Source of the DNA: Serpentinicella alkaliphila
GTDB lineage: Bacteria; Bacillota; Clostridia; Peptostreptococcales; Natronincolaceae
Direction: 5' to 3'
Length of the DNA stretch: 64,000 nucleotides
NCBI RefSeq assembly: GCF_018141405.1
Contig: NZ_CP058648.1
Location: 449,001-513,000, forward strand
This document shows, piece by piece, positions 50,500 to 60,488 of the stretch. The notes under the pieces were generated by a model. The model did no database searches. It was not told the origin of the DNA and saw only the letters and a program-made list of their open reading frames with translations. The position numbers were made by a program, and so were the translations under genes. The stretch's first letter is position 1. Each line of letters opens with the position of its first letter.

Positions 50500-51765
50500 T
50501 TATATTTTAAACTTTGGTATTAGTTGTTGGAGTTCATCTGACATCTTTGCTAGGTTTTCTGAAGAGCTTTTTATTCCTAAAATAAATGTCTGCTCCTCTT
50601 TAGAGGATTCCTCTATATTCTGCATTAAAGTTGAAAATTCTTTAGCTATAGTTTCTAATTCATTTATTGAGCTGCTAACTTCATTTACCCCTATAGTCAT
50701 CTTCTCTGCTACTGTGGCTAACTCTTTAATCTCTAAGGTTGTACTTTTAATTGAATGAGAGATGCCAGTAAAAGTTTCATTAACCACTCCGATAATATCC
50801 CTTCCCTTTTCAACGCTATTTGTATTTAAAGTAATTGACTGTACAGCATTCTCTGAATTCCTTTCAATTTTTTCTACTATCAAATTGATTTTCTCAGTTG
50901 CTTTCAAGGTTTGTTCAGAAAGTTTCCGTATTTCATCTGCAACTATAGCGAAACCTCTGCCAGCTTCACCTGCCCTAGCGGCTTCTATTGCAGCATTAAG
51001 TGCTAATAAATTTGTTTGATCTGATATATTAGAAATTAGCCTCAACACTTCACTTATTTTTTCTGAGTCTTTCTTAAGTTCCTGAATTACACCCCCTGTT
51101 AAATTAGTACTTAAATGAATATTGTTCATTTGTTCAATTGCAATATCTACAGCTTTTCTCCCTTCTTCGGTCTTGTCAATTATAGTATTAGTAGATTTTA
51201 ATATACTAGTTGAAGTATGAGCAACTTTACTAACATCCTTTACCATGTTTTCTAAGTTTCGAGAGCTTACTTCTGTTCTAAACAACTGATTATCCGCCCC
51301 TGAGGCTGCTTCCTTTATAGCTTGCGTTACTGAATTTACTAGTTCACTGGTTTCATCTGAGCTCTTAAATAATTTTTCAGATGAACTCTCTAGGTCTCTA
51401 CTTGCATCAGTAATCTTTATAAAGATACTTTTCATGGCTTTTTGCATTGTATCTATTCCTCTAGACATTACCCCTAGTTCATCTTTCATATCTAGATATT
51501 CATTAGGTAAATCTATACTAAAATCACCATTAGAAATAAGCTTTGTATGTAAAGTTATTGTTTCCATTCCATTTGTTATTTCTTTTGATAAATATATTCC
51601 ACTAATCATTCCGTACAATGGAAAGATTGTAATTACACTAAATATAATATTTTCTAAATTATTTATTTTTATATATGTTAAAAAACCTATTAGTAGTAAT
51701 GGCAATAAGCTTGTAACAACAAAAATTACTAGTATTTTATTTCTTACCTTATAGTTTCTCATCAT
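50500..51765 (-). CDS. Methyl-accepting chemotaxis protein without an extracellular sensor domain
   Basis: This 421-aa protein has two membrane helices close together (about 11-28 and 38-58), a HAMP-like segment, and a long cytosolic signalling coil. The hairpin tip is [20 protein letters not shown] followed by [17 protein letters not shown], as in MCPs. With only about ten residues between the two helices there is no periplasmic sensor domain, so it may sense the membrane or internal signals. It lies between the iron-regulated triad and feoB operons but is not obviously part of them. Confidence 0.93.
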   Translation of the reverse strand: MMRNYKVRNKILVIFVVTSLLPLLLIGFLTYIKINNLENIIFSVITIFPLYGMISGIYLSKEITNGMETITLHTKLISNGDFSIDLPNEYLDMKDELGVMSRGIDTMQKAMKSIFIKITDASRDLESSSEKLFKSSDETSELVNSVTQAIKEAASGADNQLFRTEVSSRNLENMVKDVSKVAHTSTSILKSTNTIIDKTEEGRKAVDIAIEQMNNIHLSTNLTGGVIQELKKDSEKISEVLRLISNISDQTNLLALNAAIEAARAGEAGRGFAIVADEIRKLSEQTLKATEKINLIVEKIERNSENAVQSITLNTNSVEKGRDIIGVVNETFTGISHSIKSTTLEIKELATVAEKMTIGVNEVSSSINELETIAKEFSTLMQNIEESSKEEQTFILGIKSSSENLAKMSDELQQLIPKFKI

Positions 51766-51856
51766 TATCTATTACACTCCTTTTGAAATTATAAGTAATG
51801 TAGCTTCTGATATAAAACCTTTCTAATGGCCTTATACCGTACGGATTATTGCATAT

Positions 51857-53629
51857 TTAATGGAGGAGAGCATTAATTAAACTTACACTTTGATTTATAA
51901 TTCCTCCCACTAAAATAGCTGTGAAAATTGTAAAAATACTAATCTGAATCGCTACCTTTATACTAAATTCCTTAACTAAAATTCCAAAAACTGAAAGGCA
52001 AGGAAGATAAAACAATGCGACTACAGAGCCTACAACCATCTGTAATGTGCTTAAATTTAATTGTAATAATGGTAGAACTGCCATTTCTCTTCTAACAATT
52101 CCTAAGATTAAAGCTATACTTGCTTCAGCAGGTAGTCCAAGCCACTGGACAACCAATGGTTGAATTAATACACCTACAGAATTTAGTAATCCTGTCTCAG
52201 CGACTAATGCAGCTATACCTACGGCTAATACCATTGGAAGTTCTGCTTCAATCATAAAGCTTCTTACTCTAAACCAAATCTTTTTTAATAATGCCTGTGC
52301 ATTTGGTACAAGCAAGTACGGTATTTCTAAAAGCATTGGGTTTACAAACCCATCTAACATTTTGTTTAGTACGATACCGCCTAATAGAATAAAACAAAAG
52401 GAAATTAAATAAACAAATATAATTGCTAACATTGAGTGGTTCCCTAGAAGGGCAATAAAAGCTCCAGTTTGGGCAATACAAGGAACAGCTAATGTTACGA
52501 GAGTAGAAATTATCAATCGTTCTTTTTGAGATGTAGCTACCCTAGATCCCAAAATCGCTGGGATTGCGCACCCATAACCCATAATAAAAGGGACTATACT
52601 ACTCCCTTGAATACCAATACGCCTTAATATACCATCCACTATGACACCTAAATGTGGCAAATATCCAGTATCCTCTAATACAGATAATACTCCATAGAAT
52701 AAGGCTACATAAGGTAGAATTAGTGCAAAGGGCCATTCAACTCCTTTGATTAGCATGCCATACTCTCCAATAAGAATATTTAAAATTATACCTTCCGAGA
52801 TAATACTTTCAATAAGCTTAGAAATTAAAGGAACATACCAGTTATTCAATATAGGAAGTAGTATTAGAGTCCTTAAAGCCTTACCTCCACCTACAACTAT
52901 AGCTAGACAAAATAGTAAAACAACTATTGCAATAGGTAATCCAGTATAAAAATTAATACATAAATCACTAAATTTATCTAATTTGGATACTCTCGATTCA
53001 ACTGAATTTAAATGAACTTTTTTAACAATCGCCTTTGATTTATCCCATATTTCTTCTTTACTTAAGCCTTCTTCCCTTCGTGCATAATAATCATTTTGCC
53101 CTAGCTCCCATGTTTTTTGTAAAACTTCTTTAATTCCAATGTTTCTTGTTGCAATTGTTGATATTACAGGCGCACCTAATTCTGTTTCCAATGATTTAAT
53201 ATCTATTTTAATCCCTTTGGAATCAGCTATATCTAGTAAGTTTAAAACAAATACAACTGGAATTTCATATTCCATAACCTGAAATGCTAAATTAATGCTT
53301 CTTTCTAAGAATGTTGCATCTAACACACATATTATAACATCAGGCCGGCCTTCCTCTAAAAACTTTATTGCAACTTCTTCAGCACTTGAGGTAGCCTCTA
53401 ATGAATATATACCTGGAACATCTGTTATAATGCCGGTTTTACCTAAATGCTTTATTTTGCCCTGTGAATAGTCAACAGTGGTGCCTGGATAATTAGAAAT
53501 CATAACTTGCATACCTGTTAGTTTTGAAAATATAACACTTTTACCCACATTAGGGTTCCCGATTAATAGAATTCGTATTTCTTCCTTTTCCGTATTACTT
53601 ATATTATTAATAACACTATGGCAGCCCAA
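51857..53629 (-). CDS. feoB: FeoB-family ferrous iron transporter, short form
   Basis: This 590-aa protein has an N-terminal GTPase domain (G1 GNPNVGKS at 24-31, G3 TDVPGIYSLE, G4 NLLD) followed by about eight membrane helices. The GYGCAIPAILGSR segment corresponds to the FeoB gate motif around the conserved GxGC..P. The chain is shorter than most FeoBs (about 650-770 aa), and no FeoA gene is nearby. The start is a TTG overlapping GAGGAG, and its exact position is uncertain because the frame is open upstream. A near-perfect Fur box (53662-53680) lies just upstream. It should import Fe(II) or a similar metal. Confidence 0.88.
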   Translation of the reverse strand: MGCHSVINNISNTEKEEIRILLIGNPNVGKSVIFSKLTGMQVMISNYPGTTVDYSQGKIKHLGKTGIITDVPGIYSLEATSSAEEVAIKFLEEGRPDVIICVLDATFLERSINLAFQVMEYEIPVVFVLNLLDIADSKGIKIDIKSLETELGAPVISTIATRNIGIKEVLQKTWELGQNDYYARREEGLSKEEIWDKSKAIVKKVHLNSVESRVSKLDKFSDLCINFYTGLPIAIVVLLFCLAIVVGGGKALRTLILLPILNNWYVPLISKLIESIISEGIILNILIGEYGMLIKGVEWPFALILPYVALFYGVLSVLEDTGYLPHLGVIVDGILRRIGIQGSSIVPFIMGYGCAIPAILGSRVATSQKERLIISTLVTLAVPCIAQTGAFIALLGNHSMLAIIFVYLISFCFILLGGIVLNKMLDGFVNPMLLEIPYLLVPNAQALLKKIWFRVRSFMIEAELPMVLAVGIAALVAETGLLNSVGVLIQPLVVQWLGLPAEASIALILGIVRREMAVLPLLQLNLSTLQMVVGSVVALFYLPCLSVFGILVKEFSIKVAIQISIFTIFTAILVGGIINQSVSLINALLH

Positions 53630-53661
53630 CTCCTCATCACTCTCCGTTCTTATTTAGTAGT

Positions 53662-53680
53662 AATAATGATAATCATTATC
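53662..53680 (-). promoter_or_regulatory. Fur box of feoB
   Basis: AATAATGATAATCATTATC matches the Fur consensus at 18 of 19 positions and lies 32 bases upstream of the feoB start. Confidence 0.9.
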
Positions 53681-53754
53681 GTTAACAGAGTATAATATAC
53701 CACTTATACCACATATAGTCAACAAATAATTCAGAGGGCATTTTAAAACAAAAA

Positions 53755-53796
53755 ACAACGCCTTTCAACCACGATCTAAAATGTGGATGAAAAGCG
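53755..53796 (-). terminator. Rho-independent terminator of the activase-importer 2 operon
   Basis: The arms CGCCTTTCAACCAC (53759-53772) and GTGGATGAAAAGCG (53783-53796) pair with a single mismatch. On the minus strand the hairpin is followed by TTGTTTTTTG. Confidence 0.9.
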
Positions 53797-53851
53797 AATT
53801 TATTGTGTATTACAGTTTGTTCACTATGTTTCTTTAATAAATATTATTTAT

Positions 53852-54610
53852 TCAATCTTTATGTTTTTTTGCTACTTCTATTATTTGTTCTAACATTGCC
53901 GCTAATACAATTGTTATTAGAGACCATGCAAATACTCCAGCAGTATTAAGACTAGCCCTTTCGATTTGAAAATTTGTACCCATAGAGATTCTGGGTTGAC
54001 TTAAAACCTCTGCGGCTATTATTATTTTAAGATTCAATCCCATAGCAGAAGACATTGCACCGTATAAATATGAACTTATAGATGGTATATATAAATCCAT
54101 AAACTTATCTATTATACCAATATGATATATATCCATCATTTCAACAATCTTTATATCAACATTTCTAATCCCTTGTACAACACTCTCATATATAACAGGG
54201 AATATAACTACAAACCCTACTAAAATTGGTGCCTTTTCTGACTGTAGCCAGATAAGTGCAAGTAAAATCATAGCCATTGTCGGCACAGCTTTATTTACTA
54301 AGATAATAGGTCTTAATAGGTAATAAATCGGTCTTGAGAAACCACCCATCATCCCTAAGCTAACCCCTGCCCCTAAGGCAAATACAAATCCTATTAATGC
54401 CCTTTTCAAAGTATTAATTAAGGAGGTAATAAAGTTAGGAGAGCTGATAATCCTAATTAATTCTTTTAAAGTACTTGCTGGAGATGGAATTAATATTTCT
54501 CTATCTACTATATTAGCTGCTATATTCCAAATAATTATTAGTACAATTACTGACAATAGAGTATATAAAGGTTCCTTCGGTTCTTTATTTTTGGAAATAG
54601 AAGCCTTCAT
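53852..54610 (-). CDS. ABC importer permease, NitT/TauT-type (importer 2)
   Basis: This 252-aa permease begins MKASISKNKEPKEP, with five to six membrane helices and the EAA-loop region EMMDIYHIGIIDKFMDLYIPS. It shares the family block VDIKIVEM and the AAEVLSQPRISMG motif. Its ATG overlaps the 3' end of the binding-protein gene by 26 bases, exactly as in importer 1. It is the last gene of a four-gene operon that starts with the giant activase. The paralogue is at 45323. Confidence 0.93.
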   Translation of the reverse strand: MKASISKNKEPKEPLYTLLSVIVLIIIWNIAANIVDREILIPSPASTLKELIRIISSPNFITSLINTLKRALIGFVFALGAGVSLGMMGGFSRPIYYLLRPIILVNKAVPTMAMILLALIWLQSEKAPILVGFVVIFPVIYESVVQGIRNVDIKIVEMMDIYHIGIIDKFMDLYIPSISSYLYGAMSSAMGLNLKIIIAAEVLSQPRISMGTNFQIERASLNTAGVFAWSLITIVLAAMLEQIIEVAKKHKD

Positions 54611-55586
54611 CAGGAAGCTTCCCTCCTATTGTTTCTGGTGCATATTCAAATAGCACGTTTAAATATTTCTCTATAGATTCCTTAGCGCTCTTAATATCTC
54701 TATACTCTATGTTTGATCTTCCTAAGCCATTTACTACAGCTCCTTTTGATAATCCTGTTTCAAGTTCTTCACTGTATTCTCCTGCCTTAGGAGCATTTGA
54801 ATGTAACCATTTAATGCTGTTTTCATATTCCATTAAAAAGTTTTGTACAAACTCTGGATCTTTCTCAATAATCTCGCTTTTAATTATTAATGATGCTTGA
54901 GGATAACTTGAATTGATTTTGTTTAGTTTAGCCCACTCCTCTTGTAAATCAAATAGTATATTAGTACCCTCTTTTTTCATCATTACATTTGAAAGTGCTG
55001 GTTCTGGTATAACGGATATGGCACTTTTCCCTGCTATAAATGTTGAAGCAAGCTCCGCAGCCTCACCCACATAAGTTAAAGTCACATCTTTTTCTGGATC
55101 TAAACCATTACTAGTTAATAGGTATCTTAAAACTACATCCGGAGTAAGACCTCTACCCATAGTATGTATTTCTTTTCCCCTTAAATCATCCCATCCATTA
55201 ATTTCTTCATTTCCAACTAAATAAAGAACACCCCATACACTTGATGCTGCAATTTTATAGTCTACACCTCTATTATATAGAGTTGCGGCTAAATTTGTTG
55301 GTACTACAGCAATATCGATTTCACCTGAAATTATTCTAGAAGCTAATAAATCTGGTGACTTTATAGTTTCATAGTTTATTTCTATATGATCTCCAAAGGA
55401 AGGGTTTTCTTTAAACATTTTAATCATACTTAAATTTGGAGCTCCAGTTGGGGCAGCAACATTTAAACTTAAGTTCTCTAGTTCTTTAACTTCTTCTACC
55501 TTTGGATTGTCAACCTTTGAAGAACATCCAACTAAAAACATTACTGCTAAACCTAAAATTAAAATAAGACTAATCACCTTTTTCAT
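54585..55586 (-). CDS. Lipoprotein substrate-binding subunit, SsuA/NMT1-like (importer 2)
   Basis: This 333-aa lipoprotein starts MKKVISLILILG behind an AGGAG site. A longer frame from 55631 lacks that. The lipobox FLVGC places Cys21 as the lipidated residue. Shared blocks with importer 1 are VVPTNLAATLYNRG, LRGKEIHTMGRGLTPD and the terminal GGKLPDEGFYFQK. The two binding proteins are clear paralogues that have diverged in the middle, so they may bind related but different ligands. It lies between the ATPase and permease genes of the same operon. Confidence 0.92.
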   Translation of the reverse strand: MKKVISLILILGLAVMFLVGCSSKVDNPKVEEVKELENLSLNVAAPTGAPNLSMIKMFKENPSFGDHIEINYETIKSPDLLASRIISGEIDIAVVPTNLAATLYNRGVDYKIAASSVWGVLYLVGNEEINGWDDLRGKEIHTMGRGLTPDVVLRYLLTSNGLDPEKDVTLTYVGEAAELASTFIAGKSAISVIPEPALSNVMMKKEGTNILFDLQEEWAKLNKINSSYPQASLIIKSEIIEKDPEFVQNFLMEYENSIKWLHSNAPKAGEYSEELETGLSKGAVVNGLGRSNIEYRDIKSAKESIEKYLNVLFEYAPETIGGKLPDEGFYFQK

Positions 55587-55623
55587 TATTGTTTTACACT
55601 CCTTATATTTTATATTTTTATTT

Positions 55624-56340
55624 TTAAGCACTTTTATAGGTGCCTTTATCCTGTTGTTTAGAAAGAGTTTTTATTAACTTACTCCTTACTTCAAATAACT
55701 CCCTATCATCTAGGCTCCTTAAATTTTGTGGGGTATTTATTTTTATAACAGTCTCAACAGTACAAGGGTTTTTCGTAAGTACTACAACTCTATTCCCTAA
55801 TAGTAACGCCTCATCAATTTCATGAGTAACAAACACAATCGAATTCTTCCATTTATGCCATATATCAATTAAGCTTTTTACCATATTTATTCTTAAATCA
55901 TAATCCAAAGATTTAAATGGCTCATCCATTAAAAGCATTTGGCATTCATAGTTAAAAGCTCTGGCTATGGAACATCTCTGTCTCATGCCACCACTTAATT
56001 GATTAGGGTATTTGTTTTCAAAATTGCTCAGACCTACAATATCGATTAAGTTTTGGATTTTATTATCCGAAGCAATTTTGTTAACAATTTTAATATTTTC
56101 AAATACAGTTTTCCATGGCAGTAATCTATCCTCCTGAAAAACATATCCGATTTTCTTATGATTATTTTTTATACTACCTTTATCTGGATTAATAATCCCC
56201 GCCATTACATTAAGTAAGGTAGACTTACCACAACCTGAAGGACCTAAAATACAGGTTATTTCATTATCTTTGATTTCCATATTAAAGTTGTGCAGTACAT
56301 TTATTTCATCATAACTTTTATAAATACCATCTAGAAACAT
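55624..56340 (-). CDS. ABC importer ATPase, NitT/TauT-type (importer 2)
   Basis: This 238-aa ATPase has Walker A GPSGCGKST, Q-loop YVFQEDRLLPWKTV, signature LSGGMRQRCSIARA, Walker B LLMDEPFKSLD and H-loop THEIDE. It closely resembles the importer 1 ATPase. It is the second gene of the operon, 35 bases after the activase gene. It should drive uptake of whatever the binding protein at 54585 captures. Confidence 0.93.
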   Translation of the reverse strand: MFLDGIYKSYDEINVLHNFNMEIKDNEITCILGPSGCGKSTLLNVMAGIINPDKGSIKNNHKKIGYVFQEDRLLPWKTVFENIKIVNKIASDNKIQNLIDIVGLSNFENKYPNQLSGGMRQRCSIARAFNYECQMLLMDEPFKSLDYDLRINMVKSLIDIWHKWKNSIVFVTHEIDEALLLGNRVVVLTKNPCTVETVIKINTPQNLRSLDDRELFEVRSKLIKTLSKQQDKGTYKSA

Positions 56341-56375
56341 AGAATCACCCCTTCCTGACTTTGACTATTTAGACT

Positions 56376-59300
56376 TCACTTCATTGCATAGTATATAAAT
56401 GAATCTATTTTTGAGTTATCTATTTCATTTTCATTTCCATCAAAGGTCATATTTAATATCGGTAGCTTTGATAACCTTTTCTGATCTTGAGTAAATATAT
56501 TCAAGATAGTGTTTGTATTTTCATACATCGAAGAAACAGAAATAACTCCGTTTACAAAATCTAAATTACCTAAAGTTTTTGCATATCTATATCTACCATT
56601 TCCTCCAGTATATAAGCCTAATCCCTCATCAGCTCTTCTAACAAGGTCATTCATATCCTTTTCAAATATGTTTATAGGCTCGACTATATTAGATATTACT
56701 TTCATATAATTAGAAAGCGTTGTTAAATTGTTCAGTAGTTCATCCGCTTTTTGAGTCTTGTTATGTGCTAAGTAATCTCTCCATAAAAACCACATATACT
56801 CGCTAAGAGGTGCAAATAAAAGGTTTATACCCTTTTCCTCTAAGGCTTTAAATCTATTGTTATTTAAGAAATCGTTAAAAATAATACTTGCTTCTCCTAT
56901 AACAAATAGCTTACTTGTATGTGCATTACTTTTTAGCTCTTTACTAATTTCCATGGCTATATCCTGCAAACTATCAATAGATAATTTATTATTTTTAATT
57001 AAACAAATAATTTTATTTACGTACTCTTCTCTTCTATTTCTTCGTAAGAGATTTACTAAATCTCCCCCCAGAAGTAATAGAAATATCTGTTCAGACAATT
57101 GCCTATCTTTTATTACATCCTCAATGAAAGGAGCTACTATTTCTGCATTCTGCATATTTCCATTATCTAACTTATCTCGTAATAATCTATTGTATTGTCC
57201 ACCTATTTCCGCGCCCTCACAGGTAGGTATTATAAAACCAATATTCTGGTTTTGCTCATTACTCTCTAGACCTTTGGACAAAATATCCCCTAAAATGCTA
57301 GTAAAGGATAGGTACTCTTTAGTTAATGTATTTTTACGTCCTACATCAAGTGTTTTACCTGAAGTCATAGGAAGTACATGTACATCATAGGCTTTTCCTT
57401 GAAGCGAAGCTGCTAATAGCTCAGAGTAAGGATATAAAAATGGCAAATATAGTATAGTGTTCTTATCTACTTCATCCAAGTTATTTTTTATATAAGTTGG
57501 TTTGTGAGTAACCTTATTTGAGTAATCTTTTAAAGTTAAATCATTAGCCACTTCAACCTTATCGGATTTAATGCTATTTACAAAGGCCTCTACTCTTGTC
57601 AATACTCCTACACTTGAAAAATGCTCATCTACTTCAATATTTAAGTAAGGCTTTCCACTCATTTCTTCCTTAAAATAATGAACTAAGGCAGTATCAGGTC
57701 CACAACCATGATTTGTTATATAAATTGGATATAGATTAGGATGCTGCTTAATTATTTGAGCTCCAGATAAAATATGCTGCCCGAAGGGCCAATACATATT
57801 AGGATGTTCCTTAGATGTATCATGATCATGAGCTGGCAAATTAGATAGTGTTAACACTTTATAACCTAACTTTTCTAGCTTTTCAGGTATACCCATATTC
57901 AATATTGGATCTACTATGCCATAACCCCTAGTCACTATCACAAAGACTTTTTCATCCTTCCCTAAGCTACTAACAACTTCTTCCCCTTGTTTTTCAACCT
58001 TTAATTCAAAGCGTCTTAGGCTTTTCATTCCTTTCGTTAAGGCTGAGCCTGTTCGAATTGGATTCTTACCTAACTGTTTCCCTAACTCCATTAAGGTCTT
58101 CATCAAATATTTCTTGCCAAACTTAAAGGAAAGCTCTGGTGATAATAATTTTATTCCTTTTCTATCAAGGTCCATGGTTATATCTATAAGCTTTGGAACA
58201 CATTGCATATAAACACATCCATAATCTTGTCTAGTTGTTGAAACTGAATGGGACATAGTGTATAAGCTTGGTAAAAAAATGTAATCTACTTTCTTTTCAA
58301 TTAATTCAGCTATATGGCCATTTATAAGTTTAATTGGATAGCAAGTTTCATCCATTGAATACTCTTGACTTAGCTCTACAGTTTTCTCACTACTGTTATC
58401 AGATAATATGACATTAAAACCTAGCTCTTTAAAATAAGTATTAAATAGCGGAAATAGTTTGTGTAGGAAAAGCACTCTTGGTATCCCAACTGTCTTTTTA
58501 GAAGGATCTAACTTACGGTCATATCCTGCTAAATAGAGTCTTTCAATCTCTTCAAATATTTCTGTTCTTTTAGCTTCTTTTACAATTTCATGCTTACGTT
58601 CTTTTTCATATACTACATTTTCATCTAAATTAAAGCCTCTAAATGAAGACTGGCCTTTCATATCTTCCTTTGCTAAAATTGCTGCGCCATATGCTCCTGT
58701 TACGCTAAAAAACTTAGGTATTTCTAATTTTTCGCCTAATATGGCCTTAAAAGCATTTATTACTGCCTGATTGTATGCCACTCCACCTTGGAACAATATT
58801 TTATTTCCAACTACTTTGTTTCCAACTACTTTATTAAGATAATTCTTTGCAATTGAATAAGCTAATCCGGCGGCTATATCTTCTAATTTTGCTTCGTTAC
58901 TCAAACTTGCTGCTATATTTGTTTCTATAAAAACTGTACATCTATCCCCTAAATCTATAGGGCTTTTGGACTTCATTGCTAAATCCCCAAAATCATTTAT
59001 AGGAATATTTAATTTTAATGCCTGCTCTTCTATAAATGATCCAGTCCCTGCTGCACAAATTTTATTCATCTCAAAATCTGAAACAACACCATTCTCTAAT
59101 TTTATAAATTTTGAGTCCTGACCACCGATTTCTATTATCGTATCTACTTCAGGGTCGATAAAATTTGCGGCCTTTGCTTGTGCAGTTATTTCATCTATGA
59201 TTACATCTGCACCTACAAACTTACCTATCATATACCTACCAGAGCCAGTAGTTCCTACCCCTAGTACATTTATTTTTTTTCCAAGATCATTTTGTATTTC

Positions 59301-60383
59301 CTGTAGGCCTTGGGTTACTACCTTTATTGGATTACCCCGGGTTCTTAAATATTTAAAACTAATAACATCATTATTTTCATCCATAAATACAACATTTGTA
59401 CTTGTTGAACCGATATCAATACCTATATATCCACTAACAGCCCCTTCGGAGCCTATTGCTTTACAGTTGTGTTTGTTGCTACTATCATTGCTTCCATACT
59501 GGGATAAAGAGGATAAAATAACTGTATTATCAAAGGATGCTAGTAACCTTTCGTTTTCTAAACTTAGATTAACAAAACTAGTTAGATCAATGGATAGATT
59601 ATCCTTTAGTCCTATAATTGCTGCCCCAAGAGCTGAAATATTGCCACAATCCTTAGGTATTATTACATCCTCATTATTTAGTTTTAATACATCGATTAAA
59701 GCCTTTACAATCGATTCATTATATATAACTCCTCCAGTAAGTAATAGAGGTGTTCGTATTGGATATTTCTTTACAACATTAGCTCTGTAGTTTTTAACAA
59801 GCGCATATGCTAAACCTAATAAAATATCCTTTGAGTCTACCCCCTCTTGCTGATGATGTATAATATCTGTTTTAGCAAATACACTACATCTTCCAGCTAT
59901 ACGGGGTATGAAGGTTGCATTTTGAGTAAGATTTGAGTAACTCTCTAAATTAACTCCTAATCTAGATACCTGTTCCTCTATAAACGAACCTGTACCTGCA
60001 GAACAATTAGAATTAATAGATATTAATATATTTGAATTGTCCGAATCACTTATATTAGTTAGAAACTTTGAGCTTTGACCACCAATCTCTACAATAGAAC
60101 CTATATCACAATTAACTTGTTTACTACCCTCTACCAAAGAAGTAACTTCGTTTATCCATGACAGTCCATATTTTTCTGATATATATTTACTGCCCTGACC
60201 TGTTGCAGCTCCATATCTTATGCTATTTCCGTATTTACTAGTTAATTGTTTTATATTTTTATCTATTTCTTCCTTAACTCTACCTTTATGTAAAACATAG
60301 GTACTATACTGTACTTCCATCTTTTCATCTATTAGTAAGAATTTTATGGAAGAATATCCGATATCAATTCCTAAGCTATGCAA
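56376..60383 (-). CDS. Giant tandem 2-hydroxyacyl-CoA dehydratase activase fused to DUF2229 and HgdB-like domains
   Basis: This 1335-aa cytosolic protein joins two ASKHA ATPase domains of the BadF/HgdC type (about 1-265 and 320-575), a DUF2229 domain (about 632-870) and a further HgdB-like region to about 1335. Both ATPase domains keep the two cluster-ligand cysteines, Cys127 and Cys166 (NCSAGTGSF, GRCSVF) and Cys443 and Cys482 (ICAAGTGSF, DRCTVF). Activases normally dimerise and share one [4Fe-4S] cluster held by four such Cys, so one chain could form its own pseudo-dimer. ATP hydrolysis would drive a very low-potential electron to a partner. It is the first gene of an operon with ABC importer 2 and has a Fur-like box upstream (60428-60446). 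The acceptor is unknown. Confidence 0.9.
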   Translation of the reverse strand: MHSLGIDIGYSSIKFLLIDEKMEVQYSTYVLHKGRVKEEIDKNIKQLTSKYGNSIRYGAATGQGSKYISEKYGLSWINEVTSLVEGSKQVNCDIGSIVEIGGQSSKFLTNISDSDNSNILISINSNCSAGTGSFIEEQVSRLGVNLESYSNLTQNATFIPRIAGRCSVFAKTDIIHHQQEGVDSKDILLGLAYALVKNYRANVVKKYPIRTPLLLTGGVIYNESIVKALIDVLKLNNEDVIIPKDCGNISALGAAIIGLKDNLSIDLTSFVNLSLENERLLASFDNTVILSSLSQYGSNDSSNKHNCKAIGSEGAVSGYIGIDIGSTSTNVVFMDENNDVISFKYLRTRGNPIKVVTQGLQEIQNDLGKKINVLGVGTTGSGRYMIGKFVGADVIIDEITAQAKAANFIDPEVDTIIEIGGQDSKFIKLENGVVSDFEMNKICAAGTGSFIEEQALKLNIPINDFGDLAMKSKSPIDLGDRCTVFIETNIAASLSNEAKLEDIAAGLAYSIAKNYLNKVVGNKVVGNKILFQGGVAYNQAVINAFKAILGEKLEIPKFFSVTGAYGAAILAKEDMKGQSSFRGFNLDENVVYEKERKHEIVKEAKRTEIFEEIERLYLAGYDRKLDPSKKTVGIPRVLFLHKLFPLFNTYFKELGFNVILSDNSSEKTVELSQEYSMDETCYPIKLINGHIAELIEKKVDYIFLPSLYTMSHSVSTTRQDYGCVYMQCVPKLIDITMDLDRKGIKLLSPELSFKFGKKYLMKTLMELGKQLGKNPIRTGSALTKGMKSLRRFELKVEKQGEEVVSSLGKDEKVFVIVTRGYGIVDPILNMGIPEKLEKLGYKVLTLSNLPAHDHDTSKEHPNMYWPFGQHILSGAQIIKQHPNLYPIYITNHGCGPDTALVHYFKEEMSGKPYLNIEVDEHFSSVGVLTRVEAFVNSIKSDKVEVANDLTLKDYSNKVTHKPTYIKNNLDEVDKNTILYLPFLYPYSELLAASLQGKAYDVHVLPMTSGKTLDVGRKNTLTKEYLSFTSILGDILSKGLESNEQNQNIGFIIPTCEGAEIGGQYNRLLRDKLDNGNMQNAEIVAPFIEDVIKDRQLSEQIFLLLLGGDLVNLLRRNRREEYVNKIICLIKNNKLSIDSLQDIAMEISKELKSNAHTSKLFVIGEASIIFNDFLNNNRFKALEEKGINLLFAPLSEYMWFLWRDYLAHNKTQKADELLNNLTTLSNYMKVISNIVEPINIFEKDMNDLVRRADEGLGLYTGGNGRYRYAKTLGNLDFVNGVISVSSMYENTNTILNIFTQDQKRLSKLPILNMTFDGNENEIDNSKIDSFIYYAMK
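58804..58833. repeat. In-frame 15-bp tandem duplication inside the activase gene
   Basis: TTTCCAACTACTTT plus G or A is repeated side by side (58804-58818 and 58819-58833). It adds the five residues VVGNK in the second ATPase domain (NKVVGNKVVGNK). It is a recent in-frame expansion. Confidence 0.9.
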
Positions 60384-60427
60384 TTCAATACCTCCATTTT
60401 TAGTTACATTGATAACAGTATTTTTGT

Positions 60428-60446
60428 GACTATGATTATCATTTTC
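60428..60446 (-). promoter_or_regulatory. Fur-like box upstream of the activase operon
   Basis: On the minus strand GAAAATGATAATCATAGTC matches the Fur consensus at 16 of 19 positions. It is 45 bases before the activase start. Confidence 0.7.
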
Positions 60447-60488
60447 AATATGCTATAATAAATTATACTATTAACTATCAATTAAAAA

